DNA of 59,368 bases from Ignavibacteria bacterium (GTDB lineage: Bacteria; Bacteroidota; Ignavibacteria; Palsa-1295). The stretch covers positions 1-59,368 of the forward strand of contig JABDDM010000009.1 of assembly GCA_013287605.1 (NCBI GenBank), read 5' to 3'. A program made the position numbers and the translations under genes. Below, in pieces: positions 10,115 through 20,616 of the stretch. The notes under the pieces were generated by a model that saw nothing but the letters and a program-made list of their open reading frames with translations, was not told the DNA's origin and searched no databases. Every line of letters begins with the position of its first letter. Within the stretch, counting starts at the first letter, position 1.

Positions 10115-11637
10115 TGCCCAAACGGACAGATCTTAAGAGCATCCTGATCATTGGTTCAGGACCGATCATTATCGGCCAGGCCTGTGAATTCGACTATTCC
10201 GGTACCCAAGCCTGCAAAGTCCTCAAGGAAGAAGGTTACCGTGTTATACTTGTCAACTCCAATCCGGCGACAATCATGACCGACCCGGAGTTCGCCGACG
10301 CAACCTACGTCGAGCCGCTGACTCCGCAATATATAGAAGCCATCATTGCAAAGGAGCGTCCCGATGCTATTCTCCCAACAATGGGAGGTCAAACGGCGCT
10401 CAATATCGCCATGGCGCTCGATCAACTTGGAATCCTCAAAAAGTACAATGTTGAACTGATCGGGGCAAAACCCGACGCCATCAGGCGCGCGGAAGACCGC
10501 GAAGAATTTCTTGCTACAATGAGCTCGATCGGACTTGACATGCCTCGTGGAGGTTTTGTCAACTCGTTTGAAGAGGCCATGGACCTGATCGATATGGTCG
10601 GTTTTCCGGCGATCATTCGCCCAAGTTTTACAATGGGAGGTTCTGGTGGTGGCATTGCGTGGAATCAGGAGGAATTTCGCGAGATTGTCCAGCATGGTCT
10701 CGACGCCTCACCAGTCCATCGTGTGCTCGTTGAAGAATCAGTGATCGGCTGGAAGGAATTCGAGCTCGAGGTGATGCGCGATTTGGCAGACAATGTCGTG
10801 ATCATTTGTTCGATCGAAAATTTTGATCCGATGGGCGTCCACACGGGTGATTCGATCACTTGTGCGCCAGCTCAGACGCTCAGCGACAAGGAATATCAGA
10901 AAATGCGCGACGCGGCGATTCGCGTTATTCGTGCGATCGGAGTTGAGACGGGCGGATCGAATATCCAGTTTGCGCTCAATCCGAAAGATGGCCGTATGTT
11001 GGTGATCGAGATGAATCCGCGTGTTTCTCGTTCGAGTGCGCTCGCAAGCAAAGCCACAGGCTTTCCGATCGCAAAAATCGCAGCAAAGCTTGCAGTCGGC
11101 TACACACTGGATGAGATTCCGAACGATATCACGAAGATGACGCCCTCGTGTTTCGAGCCCGTCATTGATTATTGCGTCGTCAAGATTCCACGCTGGGATT
11201 TCGAAAAATTCAAAGGACTTGAAGCCAATTCGTCGTTGCTCGGTGTGCAGATGAAATCTGTCGGAGAAGCAATGGCATTCGGCCGAACGTTCAAAGAGGC
11301 GCTGCAAAAAGCATTGCGGTCATTGGAGCAAGGTCGATATGGACTTGGCTCCGATGGCAAAGACGAGTTTGAGATCGACGAGATGGATGCCGCAGAACGT
11401 GCGCACACGCTCCAGATCATTCGCGAACGTCTCGCGGTGCGCCGTAGCGATATGATCTTCTCGATACGGTACGCAATGAAACTCGGCATGACCGCCGAGG
11501 CGATCTACGATGTGACGAAGATCGACCCGTGGTTCCTGAATCAGATCGAACAGATCATTCGAAGGGAAGATGAGTTGCGCCGGGCGGCGAACAAGTTGAC
11601 TGTTCGCGAGAAAAGATTTGCGGAAGTAGAGGCGTAA
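10114..11637 (+). CDS. carB: carbamoyl-phosphate synthase large subunit, N-terminal half
   Basis: [69 protein letters not shown]; start overlaps the amidohydrolase stop (TAATG). Confidence 0.95.
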   Translation: MPKRTDLKSILIIGSGPIIIGQACEFDYSGTQACKVLKEEGYRVILVNSNPATIMTDPEFADATYVEPLTPQYIEAIIAKERPDAILPTMGGQTALNIAMALDQLGILKKYNVELIGAKPDAIRRAEDREEFLATMSSIGLDMPRGGFVNSFEEAMDLIDMVGFPAIIRPSFTMGGSGGGIAWNQEEFREIVQHGLDASPVHRVLVEESVIGWKEFELEVMRDLADNVVIICSIENFDPMGVHTGDSITCAPAQTLSDKEYQKMRDAAIRVIRAIGVETGGSNIQFALNPKDGRMLVIEMNPRVSRSSALASKATGFPIAKIAAKLAVGYTLDEIPNDITKMTPSCFEPVIDYCVVKIPRWDFEKFKGLEANSSLLGVQMKSVGEAMAFGRTFKEALQKALRSLEQGRYGLGSDGKDEFEIDEMDAAERAHTLQIIRERLAVRRSDMIFSIRYAMKLGMTAEAIYDVTKIDPWFLNQIEQIIRREDELRRAANKLTVREKRFAEVEA

Positions 11638-11663
11638 GTGCGTTTGAATTTAATTATCGTTGG

Positions 11664-13460
11664 ATGTTCATAGATAAGGAGCTGCTGTACAAGTCTAAAC
11701 GCGACGGATTTTCCGATCGGCAGATCGCGGAGATTTTTTCGGTGACCGAGCAAGATGTTCGTGATGCCCGAAAAGAGTATGGGCTTGTTCCCGTGTTCAA
11801 AACGGTCGACACATGCGCAGCCGAGTTCTCGGCGGAGACTCCCTATCATTATTCGACGTACGAGGAAGAGAACGAGTCAGTCCGATCGAACAAGAAAAAG
11901 ATCGTGATCCTCGGCGGTGGTCCGAATCGGATCGGACAGGGAATCGAATTTGATTATTGCTGCGTACATGCCGCACTCGCTCTTGAAGAGGCAGGATTTG
12001 AGACGATCATGATCAACTGTAATCCCGAGACTGTCTCGACGGATTACGACACATGTGATAAACTCTATTTCGAACCGCTCACCTTCGAGGATGTCATGAA
12101 CATCCTGGACTTTGAGAAGCCGGATGGCGTGATCGTGACATTCGGCGGACAAACTCCGCTAAAGCTTGCCAAACAATTGGAGGCAGCAGGCGTGCCGATC
12201 CTTGGCACATCCCCCGATATGATCGATGTCGCGGAAGACCGCAAGCGATTCGGAGAATTGATCGATCGTATCGGCATTAAGTGCCCAGCTTATGGGACGG
12301 CAACGAGTGTTGATGAGGCAGTCGCAATCGCCGATCGTATAGGCTATCCGGTTCTTGTGCGACCTTCCTATGTGTTAGGTGGACGTGCGATGGAGATCTG
12401 CTACCGGCCGGAGGTCGTCGCGGAGTATATGCAGAACGCGAAAGGGGTAAGCCATGAGCGTCCAGTGCTTATCGATCGATTCCTGGAAGATGCCTATGAG
12501 TTCGATGTCGATGCGATTCGTGACTCGACGGGACAAGTCATCATCGGCGGAATCATGCAGCACATCGAAGAAGCTGGAATCCATTCCGGTGATTCATCGA
12601 GCGTTATTCCGCCATATTATATCTCGGACGATAATTACAACCAGATCGTTACGTACACGCGTGCGCTCGCCGAAGCTCTCGAAGTTGTCGGCTTGATCAA
12701 CGTGCAGTACGCGCTGAAGGACAATGTCGTCTATGTGCTTGAAGTGAATCCTCGTGCAAGCCGCACCGTGCCATTCGTTTCCAAAGCGACGGGTCAGCAA
12801 CTCGCTAAGCTTGCCGCGCGCGTGATGGCAGGTGCAACACTGAAAGAACTTGGAGCCAAAGATTTTCAAAAGACATCGCCATACGTCGCGATCAAAGAGT
12901 CCGTGTTTCCCTTCGATAAATTTCCGCGCGTCAGAATGTTTCTCGGACCAGAGATGCGTTCGACGGGCGAAGTGATGGGTGTCGGAAAGGATTTCGGAGA
13001 GGCTATCTTGAAATCACATGTGGGTGCAAACATGAAACTGCCAACGACAGGTACGCTCTTCGTATCGCTTCGCGATCAGGACAAGCGCCCTCGTACCGCC
13101 CACGTGATCCGAGCATTTCACGAATTGGGTTTCAAGATCCTTGCAACGGAAGGTACTCATAAATATTTGGCGGATGAGGAGATTCCCTCCGTTCCCGTTC
13201 TCAAAGTAAGCGAGGGCCGGCCGAATATCGTTGATGCGATCAAGAACATGGAAGTCCAGCTTGTGATCAATACACCAAGCGGTGAGGTCTCGCGTATTGC
13301 GGAATACCAGATCGGCTGGGCGGCGCTTGAGCAACGCGTCCCGTTTATTACGACGCTCTCTGCTGCTGCAAGTGTCGTTTCGGCGATCAGTTCGCTGCGC
13401 AAACAAGAGTACAGTGTTCGCAGCCTTCAGGAGCTTCATGCTGAACTGACGCATGCGTAA
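11664..13460 (+). CDS. carB: carbamoyl-phosphate synthase large subunit, C-terminal half
   Basis: VDTCAAEFSAETPYHYSTYEEE...KIVILGGGPNRIGQGIEFDYCCVHAALALEEAGFETIMINCNPETVSTDYDTCDKLYFEPL; MGS-like C-terminus. Confidence 0.95.
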   Translation: MFIDKELLYKSKRDGFSDRQIAEIFSVTEQDVRDARKEYGLVPVFKTVDTCAAEFSAETPYHYSTYEEENESVRSNKKKIVILGGGPNRIGQGIEFDYCCVHAALALEEAGFETIMINCNPETVSTDYDTCDKLYFEPLTFEDVMNILDFEKPDGVIVTFGGQTPLKLAKQLEAAGVPILGTSPDMIDVAEDRKRFGELIDRIGIKCPAYGTATSVDEAVAIADRIGYPVLVRPSYVLGGRAMEICYRPEVVAEYMQNAKGVSHERPVLIDRFLEDAYEFDVDAIRDSTGQVIIGGIMQHIEEAGIHSGDSSSVIPPYYISDDNYNQIVTYTRALAEALEVVGLINVQYALKDNVVYVLEVNPRASRTVPFVSKATGQQLAKLAARVMAGATLKELGAKDFQKTSPYVAIKESVFPFDKFPRVRMFLGPEMRSTGEVMGVGKDFGEAILKSHVGANMKLPTTGTLFVSLRDQDKRPRTAHVIRAFHELGFKILATEGTHKYLADEEIPSVPVLKVSEGRPNIVDAIKNMEVQLVINTPSGEVSRIAEYQIGWAALEQRVPFITTLSAAASVVSAISSLRKQEYSVRSLQELHAELTHA

Positions 13461-13484
13461 AAGCATGCAACGCTGATTAATAGC

Positions 13485-15011
13485 GTGGAGGAACCAGTAG
13501 CGCACGACGTTCCGATCGGCCATCGTGCCGTACGTGGTGCTATCTCGCTTACGATTGCCAGTTATCTCTCGATCCTCCTCGGCGCTGCGGCTCGCAAATG
13601 GCTGGCGATCCTCCTGGCACCTGCGATCTTTGGTATCATTCAGGCTGCCCTCTCCTTCGTAGATCTTGTCTTTAGCTTTTCCGCATTCTCTTTTTCAAGC
13701 GCAATCATCAATGTTCGAAAAAACCTTATTAAGGAGCCTCTCGAATATCTGAACGAGAATATTTTCATTCTGACGGTTGCCCTGAATGCGATCCTGGCTG
13801 TTACCGCCATGGGAATCGGGGTCTTCTTTGCACAGGAGCTTGGAGGTTATATCGTCCTGGCGCTCATTGGTATCTACACTGCGCAGCGAGTGATCAGCGC
13901 GTTCGATACCTTCTACACGCAGATGCTCGAGCGCGAACTTGACTACAAGCGCGTTTCAAAAGTATCGCTTGCTACGAATATCACTCTCCACACTGCTTCT
14001 GTTCTCATTGCGCTTGCAGGTTATGGCGTTTGGTCAATCCCTGTCGCAACGCTCCTCTCCTCGATACTCTCATTCTTTTTCGATCGGCACTATGCACGGC
14101 TCGCAGGCGTGCATCACTTGAAGCCAATGGCGTGGAAGTATTACCGTCCGGCCACGGCAAAGTGGCTTATGCGCTTTGGGACGAATGTGTTCTTCAATCG
14201 TTTGTTTGAATCGTGGTTGTTCCGCGTTGATAATATGCTCGTGCTCGCATTTCTTGGAACAGCAATGCTTGGTATCTATTCGCAGGCGTTCGCGATCGCT
14301 CAGATGCCTGCAATGGCTCTTGCTCCGATCGTTGCTCGCGTTTCCATCGCCACGTACGCAAGCATCCAGCATGATCGAGCAAAACTTGAAGAAGCCTTCC
14401 GCATCACAAATTTCTTTCTAATTCGGCTTCTCATACCTCCGGCAATTCTTGTTTTATGTACGAGCGGCGACATTGTTCGGCTCTTTCTCTCAACTTCGTT
14501 TAGCGCTGGAGCTGCACCACTCGCGGCCTTGGCGGGATTTGTGCTAACTGTGCCGCTCTTCGAAAACGCCAAGATGCTTCTCGGTGCAAAGTTGAAGCTC
14601 AAGGAGATCTCACTTGTTAGAGGATGCCAACTTGCAGCACTTATCCTGGCGATTCTGCTCGTTGGGCGAAATAACGTCACTCACGTAGCGTTGATCGTTT
14701 CCGGCGTCAGCGTTGCGGGGCTGCTGTTCATCCTCTATCTTACCAGTAAGGAAGTGTCACTTTCTGCCACGCGCGTGTTTCTCTATCCATTGATTATTGG
14801 TATCGGTGTTGGGCTCGGCTTCTATTTCGTAGTAACGCCATGGTTTCAAACCGTGATTCCTGCAGGCGAGAGTATCGGCTTAGCGATCATTCGCATTGTG
14901 TCGTTTGGATTTTTCATTCCTCTCTGCACAGTTGGACTTGAATATCTCGTCCAGCCTGCACCGATACTGGAGAATCTCGCAGCCGTTCGAAGAAGATTTA
15001 AGAAGCAATGA
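13485..15011 (+). CDS. oligosaccharide flippase / lipopolysaccharide biosynthesis family membrane protein
   Basis: 508 aa, multiple TM segments, Wzx/MviN-like pattern; GTG start. Confidence 0.75.
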   Translation: MEEPVAHDVPIGHRAVRGAISLTIASYLSILLGAAARKWLAILLAPAIFGIIQAALSFVDLVFSFSAFSFSSAIINVRKNLIKEPLEYLNENIFILTVALNAILAVTAMGIGVFFAQELGGYIVLALIGIYTAQRVISAFDTFYTQMLERELDYKRVSKVSLATNITLHTASVLIALAGYGVWSIPVATLLSSILSFFFDRHYARLAGVHHLKPMAWKYYRPATAKWLMRFGTNVFFNRLFESWLFRVDNMLVLAFLGTAMLGIYSQAFAIAQMPAMALAPIVARVSIATYASIQHDRAKLEEAFRITNFFLIRLLIPPAILVLCTSGDIVRLFLSTSFSAGAAPLAALAGFVLTVPLFENAKMLLGAKLKLKEISLVRGCQLAALILAILLVGRNNVTHVALIVSGVSVAGLLFILYLTSKEVSLSATRVFLYPLIIGIGVGLGFYFVVTPWFQTVIPAGESIGLAIIRIVSFGFFIPLCTVGLEYLVQPAPILENLAAVRRRFKKQ

Positions 15012-16045
15012 AGCTCTCTGAATTTGATTATGAACTGCCGCAGGATAGGATAGCGCGGTATCCTGCCGAGCGGCGCGAGCTGTCGAGATTGCTTGTGCTT
15101 GATCGGAGCCAGCGTTCATTGGAAGACCGAACCTTCATGCAACTTCCTGAATATCTCAAAGCAGGCGATTTGCTCGTGCTGAACAAGACTCGAGTGATTC
15201 CTGCGAGACTAATCGGAAAGCGTGAGAAGACCGGAGCAAACATCGAAATATTCTTGCTCCGAGAGCTAGCGCGCGATGTCGGAGGCGTCACCTGGCAGGT
15301 ACTTGCGAAACCAGCAAAAAAAGTTGTTGTTGGTGAGACGTATGAATTTTCCGGACTACGTTGTATTGTTGAGTCATCGACAGAGGAGGGCGTTCGGACC
15401 GTTCGTTTCGCAATGGCACCAGAGGAGTTCGAGCAAGAACTTGCGCGTGTAGGACATGTGCCGCTGCCACCATATATTGATCGCGAAGACGAAGCAATCG
15501 ACCATGAGCGTTACCAGACAGTATTCGCTGAAGTGCCTGGAGCTGTGGCCGCGCCGACTGCAGGACTGCACTTCACGCCAGAGATGCTGAATAGCTTGCG
15601 TGAATCCGGTGTTGAGATCGCGACTGTACTCCTTCATACAGGCCTGGGCACGTTCCGACCTGTTGAAGTTGAGAATATCGAAGAGCATAAGATGCACGAA
15701 GAGTACTATGAGATCACAGAAGAAACTCGGGCTGCGATCGTCCGCGCAAAAGAGAGTAATAGACGCGTGATCGCGGTTGGGACCACTTCTGTTCGGACAC
15801 TTGAGAGTGCAGCCAAGGACGGGAAACTGCGTGCTGGTTCTGGGTGGAGCGACTTATTCATCTACCCGCCGTATGAGTTTAAGATCGTTGATGCACTTAT
15901 TACCAACTTTCACATGCCGCGATCAACTTTGCTAATGATGATCAGTGCACTGGCTGGTCGTGAGTTTGTCCTTGAAGCGTATGAGCATGCGGTGCAAGCC
16001 GGTTACCGATTTTTTTCGTATGGCGATGCCATGATCATTCTATGA
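15008..16045 (+). CDS. queA: S-adenosylmethionine:tRNA ribosyltransferase-isomerase
   Basis: MKLSEFDYELPQDRIARYPAERRELSRLLVL; APTAGLHFT; LITNFHMPRSTLLMM. Confidence 0.95.
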   Translation: MKLSEFDYELPQDRIARYPAERRELSRLLVLDRSQRSLEDRTFMQLPEYLKAGDLLVLNKTRVIPARLIGKREKTGANIEIFLLRELARDVGGVTWQVLAKPAKKVVVGETYEFSGLRCIVESSTEEGVRTVRFAMAPEEFEQELARVGHVPLPPYIDREDEAIDHERYQTVFAEVPGAVAAPTAGLHFTPEMLNSLRESGVEIATVLLHTGLGTFRPVEVENIEEHKMHEEYYEITEETRAAIVRAKESNRRVIAVGTTSVRTLESAAKDGKLRAGSGWSDLFIYPPYEFKIVDALITNFHMPRSTLLMMISALAGREFVLEAYEHAVQAGYRFFSYGDAMIIL

Positions 16046-16749
16046 GCACAAGAGAAGATACTCCGAGAGTGGGAGTCGTGATCGCGGCGGCAGGTTCGAG
16101 TACACGATACGGCGGAGCCGCGTTCAAGCAATTAGAAGATCTCAATGGATCGCCACTCTATCTTCATTCAGTGAAGGCAGCCTTGAACACTCCAGGTATA
16201 ACGCATGTCGTTATTGTTGTACCGATCGGTCATGCTGCCGCATTTGAGGAAGCGAAAAGGTTGCAAGGGGGGCATTCCAGAATCACAATCGTTCAAGGTG
16301 GCGCATTGCGTCGTGATTCGGTTTATCTGGGTCTTCTCAAACTTCGTGATCTAGGTATGGATTATGCGCTGGTGCATGATGCAGCGAGAGCCTTCGTGAC
16401 CGAAGAGATCATCATTGACGTCATGGAGGCAACCATTGAATTTGGGGCCGCGATCGCCGCGATTCCAGTCGTCGACACGTTGAAGATTGTGAGCGATGGC
16501 GTCATCGACGCCACTATCCCGCGAGAGAGTCTCTGGCGTGCGCAGACCCCGCAGGGAGCAAGTCTTGAAGTTCTACTGGAAGCCTACCATGCTGCAATAA
16601 CGCAGGATTTCAATGCAACGGACGAAGCATCGGTGCTGGAGCACGCTGGAGTGGCTGTTCATGTGGTGCTTGGTGACGAGTCAAATTTCAAGGTCACCTA
16701 CCCGGAAGACCTGGAACGAGCAAGAGGCGGGATGTTTGAAAATGGATGA
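16042..16749 (+). CDS. ispD: 2-C-methyl-D-erythritol 4-phosphate cytidylyltransferase
   Basis: VGVVIAAAGSSTRYGG...KQLEDLNGSPLYLHSV; VHDAARAFV; RAQTPQGA; DEASVLEHAG. Confidence 0.92.
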   Translation: MSTREDTPRVGVVIAAAGSSTRYGGAAFKQLEDLNGSPLYLHSVKAALNTPGITHVVIVVPIGHAAAFEEAKRLQGGHSRITIVQGGALRRDSVYLGLLKLRDLGMDYALVHDAARAFVTEEIIIDVMEATIEFGAAIAAIPVVDTLKIVSDGVIDATIPRESLWRAQTPQGASLEVLLEAYHAAITQDFNATDEASVLEHAGVAVHVVLGDESNFKVTYPEDLERARGGMFENG

Positions 16750-16840
16750 GCTTTCCAAATTCGCTTTTCTTGCGAACAACCTTGCGGTTCTTGTGGTTAT
16801 CATTAAGCTATCAATCATGCCAGCCGCCAGCCGTCACTAG
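16742..16840 (+). CDS. candidate 32-aa hydrophobic small protein overlapping the ispD stop
   Basis: ATGGATGA overlap; MDELSKFAFLANNLAVLVVIIKLSIMPAASRH. Confidence 0.2.
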   Translation: MDELSKFAFLANNLAVLVVIIKLSIMPAASRH

Positions 16841-16882
16841 GCGGTTTGAGAGGGTCGTGCAATTCATGCGACATTTAACGCG

Positions 16883-17545
16883 ATGCTAAGTTTGGTTTTC
16901 GTTATTCTTATATCCTATCTAATCGGTTCGATCCCATTCGGGATCATCGTCAGCAAGCTCTTCGCCGGATTCGACATCCGCACCAAAGGCTCCGGCAACA
17001 TGGGCTCGACAAACGCGTTCCGTGTGCTCGGATGGAAACTAGGTCTGCTTGTGCAAGTGCTTGATGTGTTCAAGGGCGTTGCCGCAGTTCTTGTTGCTAC
17101 GTACATGTTCAATGGTCTTCCATTCCATAATGCCACGCCGTTCGAAGATCTCACGGTCTTTCGTGTGATCGCTGGCGTTGCAGCAGTTATTGGGCACGTC
17201 TACACATGTTTCGCTGGATTCAAAGGCGGCAAAGGGATCAGCACAGCTGCTGGAATGCTCGTAGCTATCGCGCCAGTCGAAGTTGCTGTTGCATTCGGTC
17301 TGTTTGTGGTACTCGTTGTGCTCAGCGGCTATATTTCACTTGGTTCGATCGGTGCGGCCATTGCATTCCCATTTACGATGTTTCTCCGTCAGAATGCATT
17401 CGGCGTCAACATCACGGGCTATCATACGATGATCTTTTTCGCGATCGGGTTATCGCTCTTCCTGATCTATACACACCGCTCCAATATCTCGCGCCTCGCA
17501 AATGGCGCTGAGAACCGCTTCGATAAACTCAGGATCTTCCGCTAA
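16883..17545 (+). CDS. plsY: glycerol-3-phosphate acyltransferase PlsY
   Basis: YLIGSIPFGIIVSKLFAGFDIRTKGSGNMGSTNAFRVLG; FKGGKGIST. Confidence 0.93.
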   Translation: MLSLVFVILISYLIGSIPFGIIVSKLFAGFDIRTKGSGNMGSTNAFRVLGWKLGLLVQVLDVFKGVAAVLVATYMFNGLPFHNATPFEDLTVFRVIAGVAAVIGHVYTCFAGFKGGKGISTAAGMLVAIAPVEVAVAFGLFVVLVVLSGYISLGSIGAAIAFPFTMFLRQNAFGVNITGYHTMIFFAIGLSLFLIYTHRSNISRLANGAENRFDKLRIFR

Positions 17546-17569
17546 CCTCTTTTCGCCGCTCGTTCGCCT

Positions 17570-18565
17570 ATGCGTATCGCGGTTATTGGTGCTGGCGGCT
17601 GGGGTACTACACTTGCACAAGTTTACGCTGAGCGCGGACACACAGTGACGCTCTGGGCGCGCTCTCAGGTTCGCGCACAGGAGATTAGTGAGCTGCGCGA
17701 GAACCCGACATATCTTCCCGGCATTGCGCTTCATCCCGCGATCGAGATCACGCACTCAAGCGATCTGCTCGATCAAAAAGAACTCTACGTTTTCGCACTA
17801 CCGGCTCAGGCAACACGCGCCGTAGCATCACAGCTTTCCGGCGGACTCTCACATCAGGCCGTGTTCGTCAGTGCCAGCAAAGGCATCGAGCGTGGTTCAC
17901 TTTCAAGAGTTACAGAAGTGCTGTCCTCAGCTCTTAACGTCGGCAAGGATCGCGTACTTTCACTTTCTGGTCCAAGTCACGCAGAAGAAGTTGCCAGGAA
18001 AATTCCGACCGCTGTGGTGATTGCCGGCGAGGATCATGCGCTGACACGGGAAGTCCAGGAGGCCACATCTCTACCGACCTTCAGAGTGTATTCAAGTTCG
18101 GATGTCATCGGCGTCGAATTGGCAGGAGCGCTAAAGAATGTGATAGCTATCTGTGCTGGGATTATCGATGGCGTTGGCTATGGCGATAATACAAAAGCGG
18201 CACTGATCACTCGAGGTCTTGCCGAAATGCGCAGGTTAGGGATTGCACTCGGAGCAGACGAACACACATTCTCCGGATTAGCAGGCTTAGGTGATCTTGT
18301 TGTCACATGCGAAAGCCGCCACTCGCGTAATCGATTTGTCGGTCAGGAGATCGGTAAAGGCAGGCAGCTCTCCGAGATTACCTCCAGCATGAACATGATC
18401 GCCGAAGGCGTTGCGACGACTGAATCAGGTCGAGCGCTCGCCGAACAGCATCTTATCGAGATGCCCATCATCGAAGAGACTTACCGAGTTCTCTTCGAAG
18501 GCAAAGACCCACGAAGCGCAACCATGGACCTCATGACGCGCGACCCCAAGAACGAACGCTGGTAA
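17570..18565 (+). CDS. gpsA: glycerol-3-phosphate dehydrogenase (NAD(P)+)
   Basis: MRIAVIGAGGWGTTLAQVYAERGHTVTLWAR; LSGPSHAEEVA; ALKNVIAICAGIIDGVGYGDNTKAALITRGLAEM. Confidence 0.95.
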   Translation: MRIAVIGAGGWGTTLAQVYAERGHTVTLWARSQVRAQEISELRENPTYLPGIALHPAIEITHSSDLLDQKELYVFALPAQATRAVASQLSGGLSHQAVFVSASKGIERGSLSRVTEVLSSALNVGKDRVLSLSGPSHAEEVARKIPTAVVIAGEDHALTREVQEATSLPTFRVYSSSDVIGVELAGALKNVIAICAGIIDGVGYGDNTKAALITRGLAEMRRLGIALGADEHTFSGLAGLGDLVVTCESRHSRNRFVGQEIGKGRQLSEITSSMNMIAEGVATTESGRALAEQHLIEMPIIEETYRVLFEGKDPRSATMDLMTRDPKNERW

Positions 18566-18629
18566 TCCCGATTGTACGTGGGGACGTAACTCCTGCTCTG
18601 CTTGTTTTCTGATCGTGCTACGAATGTAC

Positions 18630-19110
18630 GGGGGTGCATTGGTTTCGACGGGGAGTCGTCGAGTGGCACGTTGCGCACCGAGTGAGGTTGACAGCGCTCG
18701 TGAGTTTGGCCAGCAATGGCCGAACTCTGACTCAAACAGTCAGCAAACATAACTGCGAACTCTTATAGTTACGCAATGGCTGCCTAAGCTCCTTTAACTT
18801 AATTGTTGAAGTTGTAGCTGCTTCACACCGGGAGGTGTGAGGGTGCCCATCTCATCAGACCTTTAGACATAGCGGGTCTGAAATCAGTAGTGTGAGCAAT
18901 TATGCTGCCGATGTAATGAGGTGCCGAATCGCTATGTCTCTCATCGCGAAAGGGCTTTTCGTTCGCGGTCCGTAAACAGGAGAGGCAGCAGTTCCAGGCC
19001 GGTGGTCACTTGCTATGACCTGGCTCTGCTTAAACAATCAAGTGACTATGTGCGTAGTAGCGTCCAGTCGAGCTTTTCGGACAGGGGTTCGATTCCCCTC
19101 ACCTCCACTA
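18630..19110 (+). ncRNA. ssrA: tmRNA (ssrA); tag ANITANSYSYAMAA encoded at 18743..18787
   Basis: 5' GGGGGTGCATTGGTTTCGACGGGG; 3' GGGGTTCGATTCCCCTCACCTCCA pairs with the 5' GGGGGTG; reading frame GCA AAC ATA ACT GCG AAC TCT TAT AGT TAC GCA ATG GCT GCC TAA. Confidence 0.95.
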
Positions 19111-19183
19111 TTTCTCTCACGAGATCCTGGTTCTTCACAGCCATGTGTTAATATGGTGATGGTAAGATCCAGGCAGTTATAAC

Positions 19184-19975
19184 TTGAACATGCGACTTCC
19201 TGCCTACTTCATCGGTCATGGTAGTCCGATGAATGCGATTGAAGACAATCCGTATACGCGGAGGCTTGCGCTCATTCCAAGGGAGCTTCCTGAAACGCCG
19301 AAGGCGATCTTGATGATATCGGCGCACTGGTTGACTCGCGGCACATTCATCTCTGCTGCGGAGCATCCCGAGACGATTCACGATTTTGGAGGATTCTCCG
19401 ACGAGCTTTTTGCTGTGCAGTATCCTGCGCCCGGTGCAGTTGAATTGGCGAAGAAGGTAATGGCCATCGCACCCGAGGTTCATGCTGATCCCAATTATGG
19501 TCTCGATCATGGTGCATGGGCGGTACTGAGGCATATGTTCCCAAACGCGGATGTACCCGTCACGCAATTGAGCATTGACTATTATCAGCCGCCGAAATAT
19601 CATTTTGAGCTTGGACGAAAGCTCTCAACCTTGCGCGATGAGGGTGTGCTGATCATCGCCAGCGGGAATGTGGTACATAATCTGAGAATGTATTTCACGA
19701 GCCAAGGGAAGCAGTTGCCCTGGGCAGTTGAGTTTGACCGGTTTGTCAAAGAAAAGCTTCTTGCGAAAGATTTTGAAGCGATCCTTGAGTACAAGTCCTT
19801 TGGCGAAGCTGCTGCACTGTCTGTTCCATCCATCGATCACTTTGCTCCGATCTTCTACATCCTGGGCGCGACTCGAGATGATGGCAAGATCGAGATCATT
19901 TATGAAGAAGTTGACGGAGCGGTGAGCATGCTGAGCTTCCAAGCAGGCGAGGCGCTTAATCCCTCAAGCGGGTGA
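19184..19975 (+). CDS. ygiD: 4,5-DOPA dioxygenase extradiol / class III extradiol ring-cleavage dioxygenase
   Basis: PAYFIGHGSPMNAIEDNPYTR; ISAHWLTRGTFISA; GLDHGAWAVLRHMFPNADVPVTQLSID; SGNVVHNLR. Confidence 0.92.
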   Translation: MNMRLPAYFIGHGSPMNAIEDNPYTRRLALIPRELPETPKAILMISAHWLTRGTFISAAEHPETIHDFGGFSDELFAVQYPAPGAVELAKKVMAIAPEVHADPNYGLDHGAWAVLRHMFPNADVPVTQLSIDYYQPPKYHFELGRKLSTLRDEGVLIIASGNVVHNLRMYFTSQGKQLPWAVEFDRFVKEKLLAKDFEAILEYKSFGEAAALSVPSIDHFAPIFYILGATRDDGKIEIIYEEVDGAVSMLSFQAGEALNPSSG

Positions 19976-20145
19976 GCATTTGACCTCCTAAGAATTTCCG
20001 CCACTCTAGTGTGAGCTAACTCGCTCAAATCGTGTCCTGTACTAAGGATGAGGGAAATATTTTCAATATTCGTCTCACAGACGGTATCGGGCCCCTCTCT
20101 TGGCATATGATTCGTTACTGCCAATCTCTCTAATTTCTTTCACTC

Positions 20146-20616
20146 ATGACGACTCGAAGAGAGTTTATCACGGGCTGTGGTAAAGTAATCACAGGAGTTG
20201 CCGTCTCGGGACTTCTCCTGCCTGTACTCCAGGGTTGCGTGCCGACGTCGCTTCCGCTTACGCCTTTGCCGCCATCTCCTCCGGTAGGGCCGGATGGTAG
20301 AGTGATTGTCGATATCTCGGATCTCAATTCAGGCAATCCGATCAAAGTGGTGCCCGGCCTCTATGGCAGCGATGGTTTACCAATCCTGATCACAAGAATT
20401 TCTGACACAGATTTCCGGGCGCTTTCGAGTTACTGCCCGCATGCCGGATGTCAGGTGGAGAATTCACTGCAAGGCACCTCGATCCCGTGCCTTTGCCACA
20501 ATTCTCTTTTTGCGCTTGATGGCAATGTCGTGCAAGGTCCGGCAGTAACATCACTCAAAAAGTACGATGCGACGTTCGAGGCATCATCTCACACGCTGCA
20601 TATTAAAGTTGCTTAA
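20146..20616 (+). CDS. Rieske (2Fe-2S) protein, exported
   Basis: CPHAGCQVENSLQGTSIPCLCH Rieske cluster motif; TRREF N-terminus and LQGC lipobox-like site. Confidence 0.88.
   Translation: MTTRREFITGCGKVITGVAVSGLLLPVLQGCVPTSLPLTPLPPSPPVGPDGRVIVDISDLNSGNPIKVVPGLYGSDGLPILITRISDTDFRALSSYCPHAGCQVENSLQGTSIPCLCHNSLFALDGNVVQGPAVTSLKKYDATFEASSHTLHIKVA

Noticed and set aside
10738-11307. 189-aa minus-strand ORF
   Set aside because: Antisense to well-conserved carB sequence.
18921-19151. 76-aa plus-strand ORF
   Set aside because: Lies within the tmRNA 3' half.
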